From: an uncultured Alphaproteobacteria bacterium
GTDB lineage: Bacteria; Pseudomonadota; Alphaproteobacteria; HIMB59
Direction of reading: 5' to 3'
Assembly (NCBI GenBank): GCA_902518505.1
Contig: CABYGG010000007.1
Location: 1-61,126, forward strand
Length of the DNA stretch: 61,126 nt
This document shows, one piece after another, positions 44,575 to 55,188 of this stretch. The stretch's first letter is position 1; the number at the start of each line of letters is the position of its first letter. Under the pieces are notes generated by a model that did not search any database, was not told the DNA's origin, and worked only from the letters and a program-made list of their open reading frames with translations. Both the position numbers and the translations under genes were made by a program.

Positions 44575-45435
44575 CTATTGATATATGAATTGTAATAATT
44601 TTTGTTGAGCAATCATTCGATTATAAGCCTGTTTCCAAATAATGGATTTAGAACTCCTAAAAACATCCTCTTCCACTTCAAAACCTAATTTAGCTGGTAA
44701 ACAATGCATAAAAATGCTGTCCTCAGCAGTTTTAGACATGATATCATTTGTTACACAATAAGGTTTCAAAAGAGATAACTTATCAGCGCTACCTTCATCA
44801 TTCATTGAAATAAAAACATCAGTCATTACGCAATTAATTTTTGTTAAGTCAATATCATTTAAACTATCAACTATACTTACGTTTGAATTTATTGGCCATT
44901 TTTTTTTATTGCTAATTGATAAAGGTGAACAAATTATTAAGTTTATTTCTTGAAATAAATTTGTAGCCTCTACTAAGCTATAGCAGACATTATTCATATC
45001 TCCCATCCAAAGAATATTGCAATCTAATTTTCCAAAGTGTTCTTTTATTGTTAATAAATCACTAATTGATTGGCAAGGGTGAGAAATATCGCTTAGAGCA
45101 TTAATAATTGGTTTTTTGAAATACTTTGATGCCTCTAACAGCTTTTGATGATTATCAGTTCTAAAGACCAAACCATCCAAATAGCAGTTCATTGCCAAAA
45201 ATGTATCTTCGAAACTCTCATATCTACTGATATTGAGTTCTTTAAATCTAATATCAATTGAATTTCCTCCTAATTTAGAAATTCCAACATTAAAAGATAA
45301 ACGTGTGCGAGTAGAATGCTTTTCAAATAAAAGACCAATTGATTTATTATTTAAAGTTTTTGTATCTTCTTTGCTATTCAGTATTTTAAGAATGTTTATT
45401 TTGTCCAAATCAGAAATATTTAAAAAGTTAGTCAT
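44575..45435 (-). CDS. argF: Ornithine carbamoyltransferase
   Basis: Arginine biosynthesis: ornithine plus carbamoyl phosphate to citrulline. The carbamoyl-phosphate motif is STRTRLSFNVG (~residues 36-46), with DISHPCQSISD and the C-terminal FMHCLPAKLGFEVEE. At 286 residues it is shorter than the usual ~305-310. The ornithine motif is modified: WMGDMNNVCYS replaces the more common GD.NNV.NS. N-acetylornithine carbamoyltransferase is a less likely alternative. Confidence 0.9.
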   Translation of the reverse strand: MTNFLNISDLDKINILKILNSKEDTKTLNNKSIGLLFEKHSTRTRLSFNVGISKLGGNSIDIRFKELNISRYESFEDTFLAMNCYLDGLVFRTDNHQKLLEASKYFKKPIINALSDISHPCQSISDLLTIKEHFGKLDCNILWMGDMNNVCYSLVEATNLFQEINLIICSPLSISNKKKWPINSNVSIVDSLNDIDLTKINCVMTDVFISMNDEGSADKLSLLKPYCVTNDIMSKTAEDSIFMHCLPAKLGFEVEEDVFRSSKSIIWKQAYNRMIAQQKLLQFIYQ

Positions 45436-45514
45436 ATTTAATTCATATATATTAAAATTTTTAGAATGAGCAAGTAATGTATTTTTAATATTAAATTAAT
45501 TTGATTATCTATAA

Positions 45515-46660
45515 TCATAATGATTTAGCTTTTTCTAACAAATCTGAATAAATACTCAAATGATTTTCTATAACTTTTTTGATTTGAAATTTTTCTTCTG
45601 CTAATTTCCTTCCAGCTTTTCCCATTTTGACTCTTTTTGATGGATTTTTAATTAACCAAATTATTGCCTCTGCCAGCTTATCAACATCTTTAACCGGAAC
45701 TAGTATGCCGGTTTTGTTGGGTATAATTGCGTCCCGACAACCAGGAACATCCGTAGTTACTACTGCCCTACTCGCTGCAGCGGCCTCAATGAGTGATTTT
45801 GGTAAGCCCTCTCGATATGAAGGCAAGCATATTATGTTAGATTTTGCATATAAAACTGGAATTTCATTTTGATAACCCAAAAAATCTATTAATGCTTCAT
45901 TTTTAATTTCTTGAAGTTCTCTAAAATTTAAACCTGTGGGATTTTTTGTATCCAAATCGCCGGCTAATAGAAATCTAGCTTCTATTCCTCTTTTTTTAAT
46001 TAAACGAGCTGCTGAGATATACTCGAATACCCCTTTATCTTTTATTAATCGAGCTGCAAAGCATACAATAGGAGTACCAAGAGGTTCTTCAAAATTTGAA
46101 AAATTTTGTAAGTCTACACCAGAACCATTTATGATAATGGTTTTCGATGATTTTAATATTTTTTTATTAATAAATTCATTTAGATCATCTTTATTTTGGA
46201 AAATAACAATTTGATTAGGGTGATTAAATGCATATTTATAAATAGGATATAATAGAGTACGTAATAACCTAATATTAAATTTTTCTTCAATAAATAAAGT
46301 TCCAAGACCAGAGACTGACGAGACGACACCTTTTACTCCTGCAATTCTTGCAATAATCCCTCCATAAAGATATGGCTTAATAGTGACTAAATGCACAATA
46401 TCTGGTTTTATTTTTAAAAATAATTTTAATATAAGAAACAGTGATCCAATTTCTTTAAATGGATTCATGCCTGCTCGATCTATTGGAATATATATAGCTT
46501 CAATATTTCTATTTTTTAAAAAACTAATCTCGCAACTTCCAAGTTCACCATATCCTACAAAAACACTATAGCCTGACTCAACTACAGACTCGGCTATTTG
46601 TAAACGATGAGATATAAAAAAACTTAAATCATTTACAAGAAATAAAATTTTTTTTTTCAT
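45515..46660 (-). CDS. Family 4 glycosyltransferase, PglA/WbpH-like
   Basis: GT-B retaining transferase with two Rossmann domains. The donor domain includes FAARLIKDKGVFEYISAARL, FLGYQNEIPVLYAKSNIICL, PSYREGLPKSLIEAAAASRA and TDVPGCRDAI. The N-terminus LVNDLSFFISHRLQIAESV is typical of transferases acting on bacillosamine/FucNAc-type acceptors. It is 381 residues long. It is the downstream end of the polysaccharide locus. Confidence 0.85.
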   Translation of the reverse strand: MKKKILFLVNDLSFFISHRLQIAESVVESGYSVFVGYGELGSCEISFLKNRNIEAIYIPIDRAGMNPFKEIGSLFLILKLFLKIKPDIVHLVTIKPYLYGGIIARIAGVKGVVSSVSGLGTLFIEEKFNIRLLRTLLYPIYKYAFNHPNQIVIFQNKDDLNEFINKKILKSSKTIIINGSGVDLQNFSNFEEPLGTPIVCFAARLIKDKGVFEYISAARLIKKRGIEARFLLAGDLDTKNPTGLNFRELQEIKNEALIDFLGYQNEIPVLYAKSNIICLPSYREGLPKSLIEAAAASRAVVTTDVPGCRDAIIPNKTGILVPVKDVDKLAEAIIWLIKNPSKRVKMGKAGRKLAEEKFQIKKVIENHLSIYSDLLEKAKSL

Positions 46661-46701
46661 AAGTTTAAAATTGCTAAATTTACATTTAATTATTTACTAT
46701 T

Positions 46702-47982
46702 TTAGAGTCTCATACTAGTTTGTTTTTTTTTAAACAAAAATTTTAGGTCATAGATAACATGATTTTCTTTACATAATTTTGAAATTGTTCTAAATCCTAT
46801 TTTTTTAAATTTTTTATGTGCGACTGCTATTATAATCCCATCATAGGTATTATTTTTAAGTTTTGCACATGGGAATTTACCATATGTTTTTTTAACTGTT
46901 TTTCTATCAGCCCATGGATCAAATAAGTCACAGCTACAATCAAATTTTATTAACTCTTTTACAACTTTTTCAACTCCAGAGTTACGAGTATCAGCACAAT
47001 CCTCTTTAAAAGTAAGACCCATTATTAATATTTTTGCTTTATTAAGTTGAATATTCTTATCTCTTAGAGTTTTAATAAAATTTCTGGCCACAAAGGGCCC
47101 CATATTGTCATTAATTTTCCTACCTGCTAAAATAATTTTAGGATGATAGCCTATACTTTCTGACTTATGTGTGAGGTAATATGGATCTACTCCAATACAA
47201 TGTCCTCCTACTAAACCTGGTTTAAAATTAAAAAAATTCCATTTACTACCTGCAGCTTTTAGTACTTCTTCAGTATCAATATTTAGTTTATTAAATAAAA
47301 TTGATAATTCATTTATTAGAGCGATATTAATATCACGTTGGACGTTTTCTATAACTTTTGCTGCCTCAGCCACCTTAATATTTGGTGCCTTATAGGTACC
47401 TGCAGATATTATTTCGGAATATAAATTGTCTACTAGATCAGCAATATCATTGTTTGATCCTGAAGTAACTTTTTTAATTTTAGAAATTGTATGAGTTTTA
47501 TCACCTGGGTTTATACGCTCTGGACTATATCCACAAAAAAAGTTTAGATTAAATTTTAATTTTGAATATTTCTCTAATATTGGGACACATTTTTCTTCAA
47601 TACATCCAGGATAGACTGTGGACTCGTAAATGACTATGTCATTTTTTTTCAATATTTTTGAAATCATTTTAGTAGCTTTTAATAATGGAAGTAGATCTGG
47701 CTTTTTTTTCTCATCAATTGGTGTAGGAACAGTGATGATATAGCAATTCAAACTGTAAAGATCTCTTACATTGTTTGTGAATATCAAATTTTTCGTATTT
47801 TTTAATTTTTTTGTTTCAAACTCTAAATTAATATCTATTCCGGATTTCAGATCATTTATTCTTTTTTTATTTATGTCAAATCCAATTACTTTTCTTTTTT
47901 TTGAAAATTCAAGTGCTAAAGGAAGCCCTACATACCCAAGTCCAATCACAGCTAAATTTATATCTTTTTGACTTAGGTTCAT
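46702..47982 (-). CDS. tviB: TviB/WbpO-type UDP-N-acetylhexosamine dehydrogenase
   Basis: Nucleotide-sugar 6-dehydrogenase of the Vi-antigen TviB type. Rossmann motif [15 protein letters not shown], then [45 protein letters not shown], and catalytic cysteine in [17 protein letters not shown]. About 426 residues. The start is the ATG at 47982, whose ATGA overlaps the epimerase stop; a further upstream ATG at 48006 is inside the epimerase gene. The exact sugar (UDP-GlcNAc or UDP-GalNAc) is not certain. Confidence 0.88.
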   Translation of the reverse strand: MNLSQKDINLAVIGLGYVGLPLALEFSKKRKVIGFDINKKRINDLKSGIDINLEFETKKLKNTKNLIFTNNVRDLYSLNCYIITVPTPIDEKKKPDLLPLLKATKMISKILKKNDIVIYESTVYPGCIEEKCVPILEKYSKLKFNLNFFCGYSPERINPGDKTHTISKIKKVTSGSNNDIADLVDNLYSEIISAGTYKAPNIKVAEAAKVIENVQRDINIALINELSILFNKLNIDTEEVLKAAGSKWNFFNFKPGLVGGHCIGVDPYYLTHKSESIGYHPKIILAGRKINDNMGPFVARNFIKTLRDKNIQLNKAKILIMGLTFKEDCADTRNSGVEKVVKELIKFDCSCDLFDPWADRKTVKKTYGKFPCAKLKNNTYDGIIIAVAHKKFKKIGFRTISKLCKENHVIYDLKFLFKKKQTSMRL

Positions 47983-48986
47983 TTTTGATAAAAACTTTTG
48001 TACCAATCTACAAAATTAGCAATACCTTCAGTAACTGATGTGGATGGTTTATAATCAAAATCTGAATTTAAATTATCTATATTTGCAAAAGTGTCAGGAA
48101 TATCACCCTTTTGTAATGGTAAAAAATTTATTTTTGCTTTTTTTCCTAGGGAGAACTCCAGTGCACTTATATATTTCATAAGTTGAACTGGCTTATTATT
48201 TCCAATGTTATAAACACGCCATGGCGCTATACTAGATGAAGGATCTGGATTTTTACTATCCCAATAAGGATTAATTTTTGCTGGATTATCAATTGCTTTG
48301 ATGACACCTGAAACTATATCGTCAATATAAGTAAAATCTCTTGTATGCTTTCCGTGATTAAATACATCAATAGGTTTATTTTGTAAGATATTATTCGTAA
48401 ATTTAAATAATGCCATATCTGGCCTCCCCCATGGCCCGTAAACTGTAAAAAACCTAAGTCCTGTTGTAGGGATTTTAAAAAGATAACTATAAGAATGTGC
48501 TAGGAGTTCATTAGAAATCTTAGATGCAGCGTAAACAGATAGTGGATGACTGACACTATCATTTTCTGAAAATGGCATTTTAGTATTTGCGCCATACACG
48601 CTTGAAGTGCTAGCATAAACTAAATTTGCTATTTTGTAATTTCTGCAATTTTCTAGTATGTTTGTGAAACCAACAATATTGCTATTTATATAAGCCATAG
48701 GATTTTCCATGGAGTATCTCACACCAGCTTGGGCTGCCAAATTAACTACTTTCGAGGGTTTATGGTCTCTAAAGACATCCTCTAACTTATTTTTATCACA
48801 CAAATCTAAACGATAATGTTGATATTTAGAATATTTTGTTAGTTGTTGGACTCTAGATTCTTTAATTTTGGGGTCATAATAATTGTTATGGTTATCAATA
48901 CCTATAACGACCTTTCCTTGACTTAAGAGACTCTTGCTAAGAGAGTAACCAATAAAGCCAGCAGATCCTGTAACGACTATTTTCAA
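47979..48986 (-). CDS. UDP-glucuronate 4-epimerase
   Basis: NAD-binding SDR epimerase, 335 residues. [20 protein letters not shown] is the cofactor motif, [18 protein letters not shown] is typical of UDP-glucuronate 4-epimerases, and the active site is in ASTSSVYG with the catalytic YxxxK at YAASK. Product UDP-galacturonate would enter the glycan. Together with ugd and tviB it indicates an acidic polysaccharide. Confidence 0.88.
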   Translation of the reverse strand: MKIVVTGSAGFIGYSLSKSLLSQGKVVIGIDNHNNYYDPKIKESRVQQLTKYSKYQHYRLDLCDKNKLEDVFRDHKPSKVVNLAAQAGVRYSMENPMAYINSNIVGFTNILENCRNYKIANLVYASTSSVYGANTKMPFSENDSVSHPLSVYAASKISNELLAHSYSYLFKIPTTGLRFFTVYGPWGRPDMALFKFTNNILQNKPIDVFNHGKHTRDFTYIDDIVSGVIKAIDNPAKINPYWDSKNPDPSSSIAPWRVYNIGNNKPVQLMKYISALEFSLGKKAKINFLPLQKGDIPDTFANIDNLNSDFDYKPSTSVTEGIANFVDWYKSFYQK

Positions 48987-49028
48987 TCTTTATAAAATAA
49001 TTTATTTATAGTTTTTATCAATTCCATA

Positions 49029-49799
49029 TTATTTTCTATTGGGAATATTAATACCTAATAACCCTATATATTTGTTATTAAATTCAATAATACAAAAATT
49101 CTCTTTGTTTTTATTAACTAGATTTTTAAAGTGTAAATTATCTTGAATATCATCAAATATAATTACTGTTTTTGAATTGATGTTAGAATATAAATTTTTT
49201 AAAAATTGTTCTCTGCCACTGTAACTTTTATCACTATCATAATGAATTATGTTAATAGGGTTATTTCCTATTTTTTTTTTAATTTCATTGATTGCAACAT
49301 CATCACCCCTAATATCTAAAAACCAATTCATTTTATTTGACTCATTTTTTGCTAAAATACCAATATACTGCTCAGGATTTTCTAATCTAAAATATGGGAA
49401 ATCACTAGAATATAATTTTCCATTTTTATTTTTTTTTAAAGCTCTTAAAATTGCCAAACTTGACCAACCAGCAGCTACTCCTGTTTCAACAATTATGTTT
49501 GGCATAAATTTTCTTACTAAAAAGTATAAAAGAGTATAATTACCACCACCACCTAGTTTAACTTTAAGCTTGCTTAATTTTTCTTTAGCTTCATCCTCAA
49601 ATAATTTAACTTCTGGAAGTATTTCATCAAATAAATTTGAGTCAATTGAGCTACAAAATTCTTCTGTCGAAAAATTAGTATTTAATTTTGCCCAAATCTT
49701 AGCTTCATAAGAAGTATTTTTCTCAAATCTTTTAAAAATTTTTTTTATTATTACATAAAAATAATCTTTTTTAATTATATTTGAAAAAAAGTTTTTCAT
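49029..49799 (-). CDS. Class I SAM-dependent methyltransferase-like protein
   Basis: Central motif IIVETGVAAGWSSLAILRAL with GKLYSSDFPYFRLENP, and NIIHYDSDKSYSGREQFL, fit the cephalosporin-hydroxylase-like or class I methyltransferase group (CmcI-like). There is an N-terminal ~60-residue variable part. It is 256 residues long. Probable glycan O-methylation; substrate unknown. Confidence 0.7.
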   Translation of the reverse strand: MKNFFSNIIKKDYFYVIIKKIFKRFEKNTSYEAKIWAKLNTNFSTEEFCSSIDSNLFDEILPEVKLFEDEAKEKLSKLKVKLGGGGNYTLLYFLVRKFMPNIIVETGVAAGWSSLAILRALKKNKNGKLYSSDFPYFRLENPEQYIGILAKNESNKMNWFLDIRGDDVAINEIKKKIGNNPINIIHYDSDKSYSGREQFLKNLYSNINSKTVIIFDDIQDNLHFKNLVNKNKENFCIIEFNNKYIGLLGINIPNRK

Positions 49800-49843
49800 T
49801 AATTTTATAATCCCTTGTTTTTAAATATTGTATTTAATAAGTT

Positions 49844-50974
49844 TTAATACTTGGTTTTATAAACTCTTGTCCACAATTTATTATATTTTTTAATCATAAT
49901 ACTAATATCAAAATTTTTAGAAATTTTAGATCTTGCTTTAATACATCTTTGGTTCCATTTTGTTGAACCTATTTCATAAAACGATTTCTCTAAAGCATTT
50001 GCCATATGATTTGGATTATTGGGAGGAACTATCCATCCAGTATTACCTACTATTAAAGATGCATCTCCAACATCAGTTACAATACATGGCGTTTTACATG
50101 CCATAGCTTCTGCAACTACATTTGGAAAACCCTCTCCAAAGCTACTACTTTGAACATAAACATCTATACCATTCATAACCTCTGAAATATTATTTTTTTG
50201 GCCCAGTAGTTTAATATGTCTAGTTAGTTTTAATTTATTTATTTCTTTCATTAATTTTAAATTATATCTATCAATGTTATTACCAGCTAACATACAAGAA
50301 AATTCGATTTTTTTATTTCTCAGAATAGATAAAGCATTTAATAAGTTTAAGTGATCTTTTTTTGGATCATATCTCGCAACATTACCGATTATAAATTTTT
50401 TATTTTTAAGATTGTTTTTAGCAATAAAAACTTTTCTTTTTTCACTATCTTGCTTTAGGGATAATAAGTCGTAACCATTTGGGATAAAGATAAAATTATT
50501 TTTGTTGTATCCTTGCTTTTCATAAATATTTATTGCTTTTTTTGAAACAATGACAATTTTTCTTGGAATTATGTATGATAATTTTGATAAAAGTTTAATT
50601 ATCAACATAGTCATCATTTTTGTTTTTCCTAGTTCAAAGTTTGAATAACGAATATTCCAAATTATTTTTTTATTTCCAGCTAAGAATGATGCCATACCCC
50701 CAACAAAGTCAGCATGAACAAGCCATGTTTGTGTAATGTCTGGTTTTAACTTTCGAATAGAATTTACTAAAAAAAAAAATTTTATAATCGAGTAATACTT
50801 AAAATTTAAACAAAAAACTTTTACTCCTATTTTGTTTAATAATGGAAAATATTTATCTCTTCCTTTAAGGGATATTACAATATGTTTATTTTTAAAGTCA
50901 TACTTGCAAATCTTGTATAAGGTATGTTCAGCACCACCATCACCTAAACCAGTTATTATATGTAATATTTTCAT
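49844..50974 (-). CDS. Family 4 glycosyltransferase
   Basis: GT-B transferase. The N-terminus ILHIITGLGDGGAEHTLYK (GGAE) is characteristic of many GT4 enzymes, and the donor site is in VQSSSFGEGFPNVVAEAMAC followed by TPCIVTDVGD. It is 376 residues long. Its start overlaps the membrane-protein gene by 4 bases. Donor and acceptor sugars not deducible. Confidence 0.88.
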   Translation of the reverse strand: MKILHIITGLGDGGAEHTLYKICKYDFKNKHIVISLKGRDKYFPLLNKIGVKVFCLNFKYYSIIKFFFLVNSIRKLKPDITQTWLVHADFVGGMASFLAGNKKIIWNIRYSNFELGKTKMMTMLIIKLLSKLSYIIPRKIVIVSKKAINIYEKQGYNKNNFIFIPNGYDLLSLKQDSEKRKVFIAKNNLKNKKFIIGNVARYDPKKDHLNLLNALSILRNKKIEFSCMLAGNNIDRYNLKLMKEINKLKLTRHIKLLGQKNNISEVMNGIDVYVQSSSFGEGFPNVVAEAMACKTPCIVTDVGDASLIVGNTGWIVPPNNPNHMANALEKSFYEIGSTKWNQRCIKARSKISKNFDISIMIKKYNKLWTRVYKTKY

Positions 50975-52191
50975 TTATATTTTGACCTTTTATATAAAGT
51001 TATTTTTGGCAGCAATGAAGCAGCTAACAAAACAAACATAAAAACAAATTTTGATCTATGACGAATTCCAGTTCCAAAATTTCCTACTCCAATGCTATAA
51101 ACAATCAAATATGAAATTAAAATCAGAAGAATAATTCTTAAATTAGGGTCTGATAAAATGACTTTTCTATTGCGAACTATTAGGAAAGTTAAACCAAGGT
51201 ATAAAATTCCATCTAAAAAACCAATAATGTGATCAAGTTTATTTACATCCCAAGGATATGGTGCTCCTATAAAATAAATAATTCTGATAGGAATTTTATA
51301 ATATAATTCAGTTTTATTCTCAGGTACTGCCCATTTTGGATATTTTGCAGTACCTTTATCGACGTTTTTTATTTGAGTTAAAATTAGGTCAATTTTTTCA
51401 TCAAAATTAGTTAATGATCCAATTTTAGGTACTTTAAATTCTTTTGTATAAACAATTAATGAGAGGGTTAATAAAATTATGAAATAACTGAATGATTTTA
51501 AACTAATCTTTAATTTTGTAGTGCCAATAAATAGTTTTCTTAAATTTTGATAAAAAATGACTAATAAAAAAGTAATTAAGCCAATTATCATAGCGCCATG
51601 AAAATGAGCAGCTAATATAAATCCCAAAAATAATTTAATAAAAGATTTAAAGTTTTTAAATCGAATCCAATCGACAATTCCATTTAATGCAACTAATAAG
51701 AAAAAATATATATAAGCTTCACGAAGTATTATGCATGAATATAAAATCAAAGTCGGAAATATAGCTAAAGTCCATCCAACTTTTTTTGAAATATTTGGTC
51801 CCCATATTTTTTTTGATATAATACAACCGAGATAAATTGAATTCATGCCAAAAAATAGACTCAACGCTTTAGCCATTAACTCACTTTGCCCGAATAATGA
51901 ATAAAATATTGCGATAAACCAGCTAATAAAAAAGCTATTAAAGCCAGGATAATTAAGTAATAAATTTGAAATACCTAGCTTTGATAGCTCATAGGCTCTT
52001 AATTCAAATCTTCCCGCATCACCAACACCATCGGGAAGCACTAATATAATTTGGCTCAAAAAAATTGTAAAAATTCTCAAGAATAAAGCTACATATAAAA
52101 TTGTTGCAAAAGAGGGATTTCGTTTAGCAAGAAAGTAAACAAAAATAGTGACGATTATCAAGAAAGATAAGCCATTAAAATCAAAATTCAT
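50971..52191 (-). CDS. Multi-span membrane protein, candidate polysaccharide polymerase or GT-C transferase
   Basis: About 10-12 membrane spans over 406 residues with a loop DGVGDAGRFELRAYELSKLG between spans 2 and 3 and a soluble loop around residues 265-305 that has KYPKWAVPENKTEL. Both an O-antigen polymerase (Wzy-like) and a GT-C glycosyltransferase have this layout, and sequence similarity in either is low. The position inside the glycosyltransferase cluster supports one of these roles. Confidence 0.55.
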   Translation of the reverse strand: MNFDFNGLSFLIIVTIFVYFLAKRNPSFATILYVALFLRIFTIFLSQIILVLPDGVGDAGRFELRAYELSKLGISNLLLNYPGFNSFFISWFIAIFYSLFGQSELMAKALSLFFGMNSIYLGCIISKKIWGPNISKKVGWTLAIFPTLILYSCIILREAYIYFFLLVALNGIVDWIRFKNFKSFIKLFLGFILAAHFHGAMIIGLITFLLVIFYQNLRKLFIGTTKLKISLKSFSYFIILLTLSLIVYTKEFKVPKIGSLTNFDEKIDLILTQIKNVDKGTAKYPKWAVPENKTELYYKIPIRIIYFIGAPYPWDVNKLDHIIGFLDGILYLGLTFLIVRNRKVILSDPNLRIILLILISYLIVYSIGVGNFGTGIRHRSKFVFMFVLLAASLLPKITLYKRSKYK

Positions 52192-52230
52192 TATAATTTA
52201 AAATTCTCTTTGTTAATTTTCGATATTCAT

Positions 52231-53370
52231 TTATATATTAGAATAAATTTCCTCAATATTTTTAAAATAATTTTCAATATTAAATTTGTTTCTTACTGTC
52301 TGATATAGATTTTCACCATATTTTTCTCTAATTTTTTGATTTGAGGCCAATAAATTTATTGAGTCGCAAAGCTTTAGATGGTCAATTTCTTTAGGTTTTT
52401 GCAAATCTAAAGTATCAGGATTAATAACAAATTTTGGTAATGGAAGAGCACCGATTATACTATTTTGAAAAGAAATTTCTTTATCTGGATTAATTAAAAT
52501 ACCATTAAATCCATTTTTAATTATTTCGGCTATACCGTCTACATTTGATGCTATTACAGGTTTTTTAGCATATCCTGACTCAATAATAATATTTCCTAAT
52601 GGTTCACGTATTGAAGGTACAATTATAGTATCCATTTTTGAAATGAACTCTAATGGTTCTTTAAAACTTCCTAAAAATTTTACATTAGAAATATTATTAG
52701 CTAACTGTTTTAATTCATTTTCTAGTATGCCCTTACCTGCGATGAAAAAATCGTGAGAAGGAAGTTCTTTAGCTACTTTTATCAGTATGTGAACACCCTT
52801 AGGTGTATCAAGTCTCCCTATGTATCCAACACTAAATCTTTCACTAAATCTATAATTTTTAGATGGAGGATAATAAAAATCTTTACTAAGAAATCCATTG
52901 TAAATTACTTTAATTTTATTTTTATCTATTCCAAATCGTTTAATGAGCATTATTTTTGTAGCTTTAGAATTTGCGATTATAATTTTTGATCTGTCTGCGT
53001 TATTTTTATAAACTTTAGAGTCTTTATCAATTGCATTCCACACTGATCCTCTTTCGTGAAAAATAATGTTATTAGATGGTATAAATTTTAGTAATCTTTC
53101 GACAGAGTAACTCCCCAAATTATTGTAAAAATGAATAATATATTTATTAGAGAATAAATAAAAAATAAATTTAATTTTGTTAACAAATGAGTTACCAAAA
53201 TCATTATGATATTTTTTTACTTCAATAAAATTATCAATTAAATCATACATACTAAAAATACTATGATCAAAAATGCTTTTCTTTTGAGCATACGAAAAAT
53301 AGAGGGTAAAACTTTTTTGTACACCTCCAATATCTGAAAGAGAGATTTGATGTATTATTTTTTTAGTCAA
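52231..53370 (-). CDS. Family 4 glycosyltransferase
   Basis: GT-B enzyme of 379 residues. ISLSDIGGVQKSFTLYFSY is the acceptor-domain start (GGVQ), then FSVGYIGRLDTPKGVHILIK and VPSIREPLGNIIIESGYAKK in the donor domain. The tail SYAQ... has no membrane span. Very AT-rich codon use, like its neighbours. Confidence 0.88.
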   Translation of the reverse strand: MTKKIIHQISLSDIGGVQKSFTLYFSYAQKKSIFDHSIFSMYDLIDNFIEVKKYHNDFGNSFVNKIKFIFYLFSNKYIIHFYNNLGSYSVERLLKFIPSNNIIFHERGSVWNAIDKDSKVYKNNADRSKIIIANSKATKIMLIKRFGIDKNKIKVIYNGFLSKDFYYPPSKNYRFSERFSVGYIGRLDTPKGVHILIKVAKELPSHDFFIAGKGILENELKQLANNISNVKFLGSFKEPLEFISKMDTIIVPSIREPLGNIIIESGYAKKPVIASNVDGIAEIIKNGFNGILINPDKEISFQNSIIGALPLPKFVINPDTLDLQKPKEIDHLKLCDSINLLASNQKIREKYGENLYQTVRNKFNIENYFKNIEEIYSNI

Positions 53371-53409
53371 TTATTTGCTCATCATATTAAAACGCAAAGA
53401 TATATCACT

Positions 53410-54243
53410 TTATTTTGGTTTCATTAAATATTCGTCTAATGCTAATTCATTTTTCGAAACTAAATGTTCATCGATACAAGATAAAAGTTCATATGAATAT
53501 TTTTCACAATAATCATAAATTTCACTTACATTTCTGTTCAAAAGTTTAAGATGCTCAGGATGCAATGAAATAATTATCTTAGGTCTGTACAATTTTAAAA
53601 TCAATTTAGCACCATCTAAAACATTAAACTCAGACCCTTCAACATCAATCTTTATTACATCAGGAATAATAAAATTTTCTTTGACAAAATTATCTAAGTT
53701 AATTTGCTTAATCTTTAAATGATTTATTATGATGTTTCTCTTTTTAGATTTTAAATTTACGATTGATGGAATGCCAGAACCGTCTCCTGTATCATAAAAA
53801 TCAACGACATCATTATTTTTTTTTCCAACCAGATAGGGAACAATGGTAACGTTTGTACAATTATTAATATTTATATGATTATATAAATATCTAAGATTAG
53901 TTGGTGAGGCCTCAAAACTAAAAACTTTATTTGTCAAATGAGTTAAAGGCAAAGTGCACAAACCTATATGCGCTCCAATATCAAATACAATTTTTGTACT
54001 GTCTGATATATCTAAAAGTTTTTTAAAGCCTTTATTATGTTTATTGTGAAAATTTTCAAAATTACTAAATGCAAATTTACTATTAATTAAAAATGTATAC
54101 TTATTTAAAATTTTAATTTTTTTGAATTTTCCGTAAATTAATCTAGCAAAGGTTTTTGCTAAATTTTTAAAAACTTTTTTTAAAAAAGTATTTTTTTTTA
54201 AAAAAGGCAATTTCGAAAAAAAAATTATAATTTTTACAAACAC
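53410..54243 (-). CDS. FkbM-family methyltransferase
   Basis: SAM-dependent methyltransferase. IVFDIGAHIGLCTLPLTHL binds SAM and VIKIDVEGSEFNVLDGAKLI is the FkbM motif IDVEGxE. The N-terminal ~70 residues are basic and hydrophobic, possibly membrane-associating. It is 277 residues long. First of three FkbM-type proteins in the locus, 3 bases from the second. Confidence 0.9.
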   Translation of the reverse strand: MFVKIIIFFSKLPFLKKNTFLKKVFKNLAKTFARLIYGKFKKIKILNKYTFLINSKFAFSNFENFHNKHNKGFKKLLDISDSTKIVFDIGAHIGLCTLPLTHLTNKVFSFEASPTNLRYLYNHININNCTNVTIVPYLVGKKNNDVVDFYDTGDGSGIPSIVNLKSKKRNIIINHLKIKQINLDNFVKENFIIPDVIKIDVEGSEFNVLDGAKLILKLYRPKIIISLHPEHLKLLNRNVSEIYDYCEKYSYELLSCIDEHLVSKNELALDEYLMKPK

Positions 54244-54246
54244 TAT

Positions 54247-55185
54247 TTATTTCAACTCTAATAAAACAGTTCTAATACCACCATATTCTGTTATAAAAGT
54301 AATGAAATCTTTATGATTAATATTTTTATAAATTCCTCTTTTGAAAGGGAAATCTTTTATAATTTTAAATGGAGAATAACCGTTTTTTTTGAATTTTTCT
54401 TTAGGTTCATCTATTGAAGAAAAATATTTTATAGAATATCCAATATTAAATAATTTATTAATAATATCTATTACATATTCTTTTTTGGAGATATAAATAG
54501 GAAAATGAGTTTCAAAAATAATTTTTTTGGGTAAATGATATTTATATTTATAAGAAAAATTAATTAAAGACTCAAATACTTCAATTTCATGCCCCTCAAT
54601 ATCCATTCTAATTAAATCGATTCTTTTTTTATTTTTAAGATACTCTCCAAGATCATATGTTTGGACCATGATTGAATTATAATTTTTTTCATTTTTATTT
54701 GGTTTAAAGGAGCTTAAATTAGTTTTAGAAGTTAATACAAATTCTGCTTTTTCAGTTTTATTTGATATGGCACCACATTCGACTTCGAATAGATTTTCAA
54801 GACTATTTAAAGATATATTTTTTTTTAAAAATTTAAAATTTCTAGGATCGGGCTCAATTGCATAAATTTTTCCTGTTTTACCAATTTTTTTTGCCTCCAT
54901 AATCGCGTAATAACCTATATTTGCACCTAAATCTAAAACTATATTTCCAAAAGATAATTCTTTATCAATTATCCATTTGTGGTCTAATTCTCTAGATCTG
55001 TAGATATATAAAGCTCTTCCAATACCATCATATTGCATTGGTATATGCATTTTATAATCATAAATATTGATTATAAGAGAGCCTTTAGGGTTTAATTTTT
55101 TGAAAAAGTAAAAAATTAAATATTTGAAAATTAAGGATAAAGAGTAAAATTTATAAAATTGAAATAGTTTTAAAATTTTTTTCAT
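54247..55185 (-). CDS. FkbM-family methyltransferase
   Basis: SAM motif [38 protein letters not shown], then LIRMDIEGHEIEVFESLINF, all typical of FkbM proteins. The hydrophobic N-terminal ~30 residues contain FQFYKFYSLSLIFKYLIFYF, a likely membrane anchor. It is 312 residues long. It lies in tandem with another FkbM protein but is not a close duplicate by eye. Confidence 0.9.
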   Translation of the reverse strand: MKKILKLFQFYKFYSLSLIFKYLIFYFFKKLNPKGSLIINIYDYKMHIPMQYDGIGRALYIYRSRELDHKWIIDKELSFGNIVLDLGANIGYYAIMEAKKIGKTGKIYAIEPDPRNFKFLKKNISLNSLENLFEVECGAISNKTEKAEFVLTSKTNLSSFKPNKNEKNYNSIMVQTYDLGEYLKNKKRIDLIRMDIEGHEIEVFESLINFSYKYKYHLPKKIIFETHFPIYISKKEYVIDIINKLFNIGYSIKYFSSIDEPKEKFKKNGYSPFKIIKDFPFKRGIYKNINHKDFITFITEYGGIRTVLLELK

Positions 55186-55188
55186 TAT

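Noticed and set aside
47983-48006. Upstream start for the TviB-like gene at 48006
   Set aside because: The ATG at 47982 forms an ATGA overlap with the epimerase stop and is followed directly by the family N-terminus.
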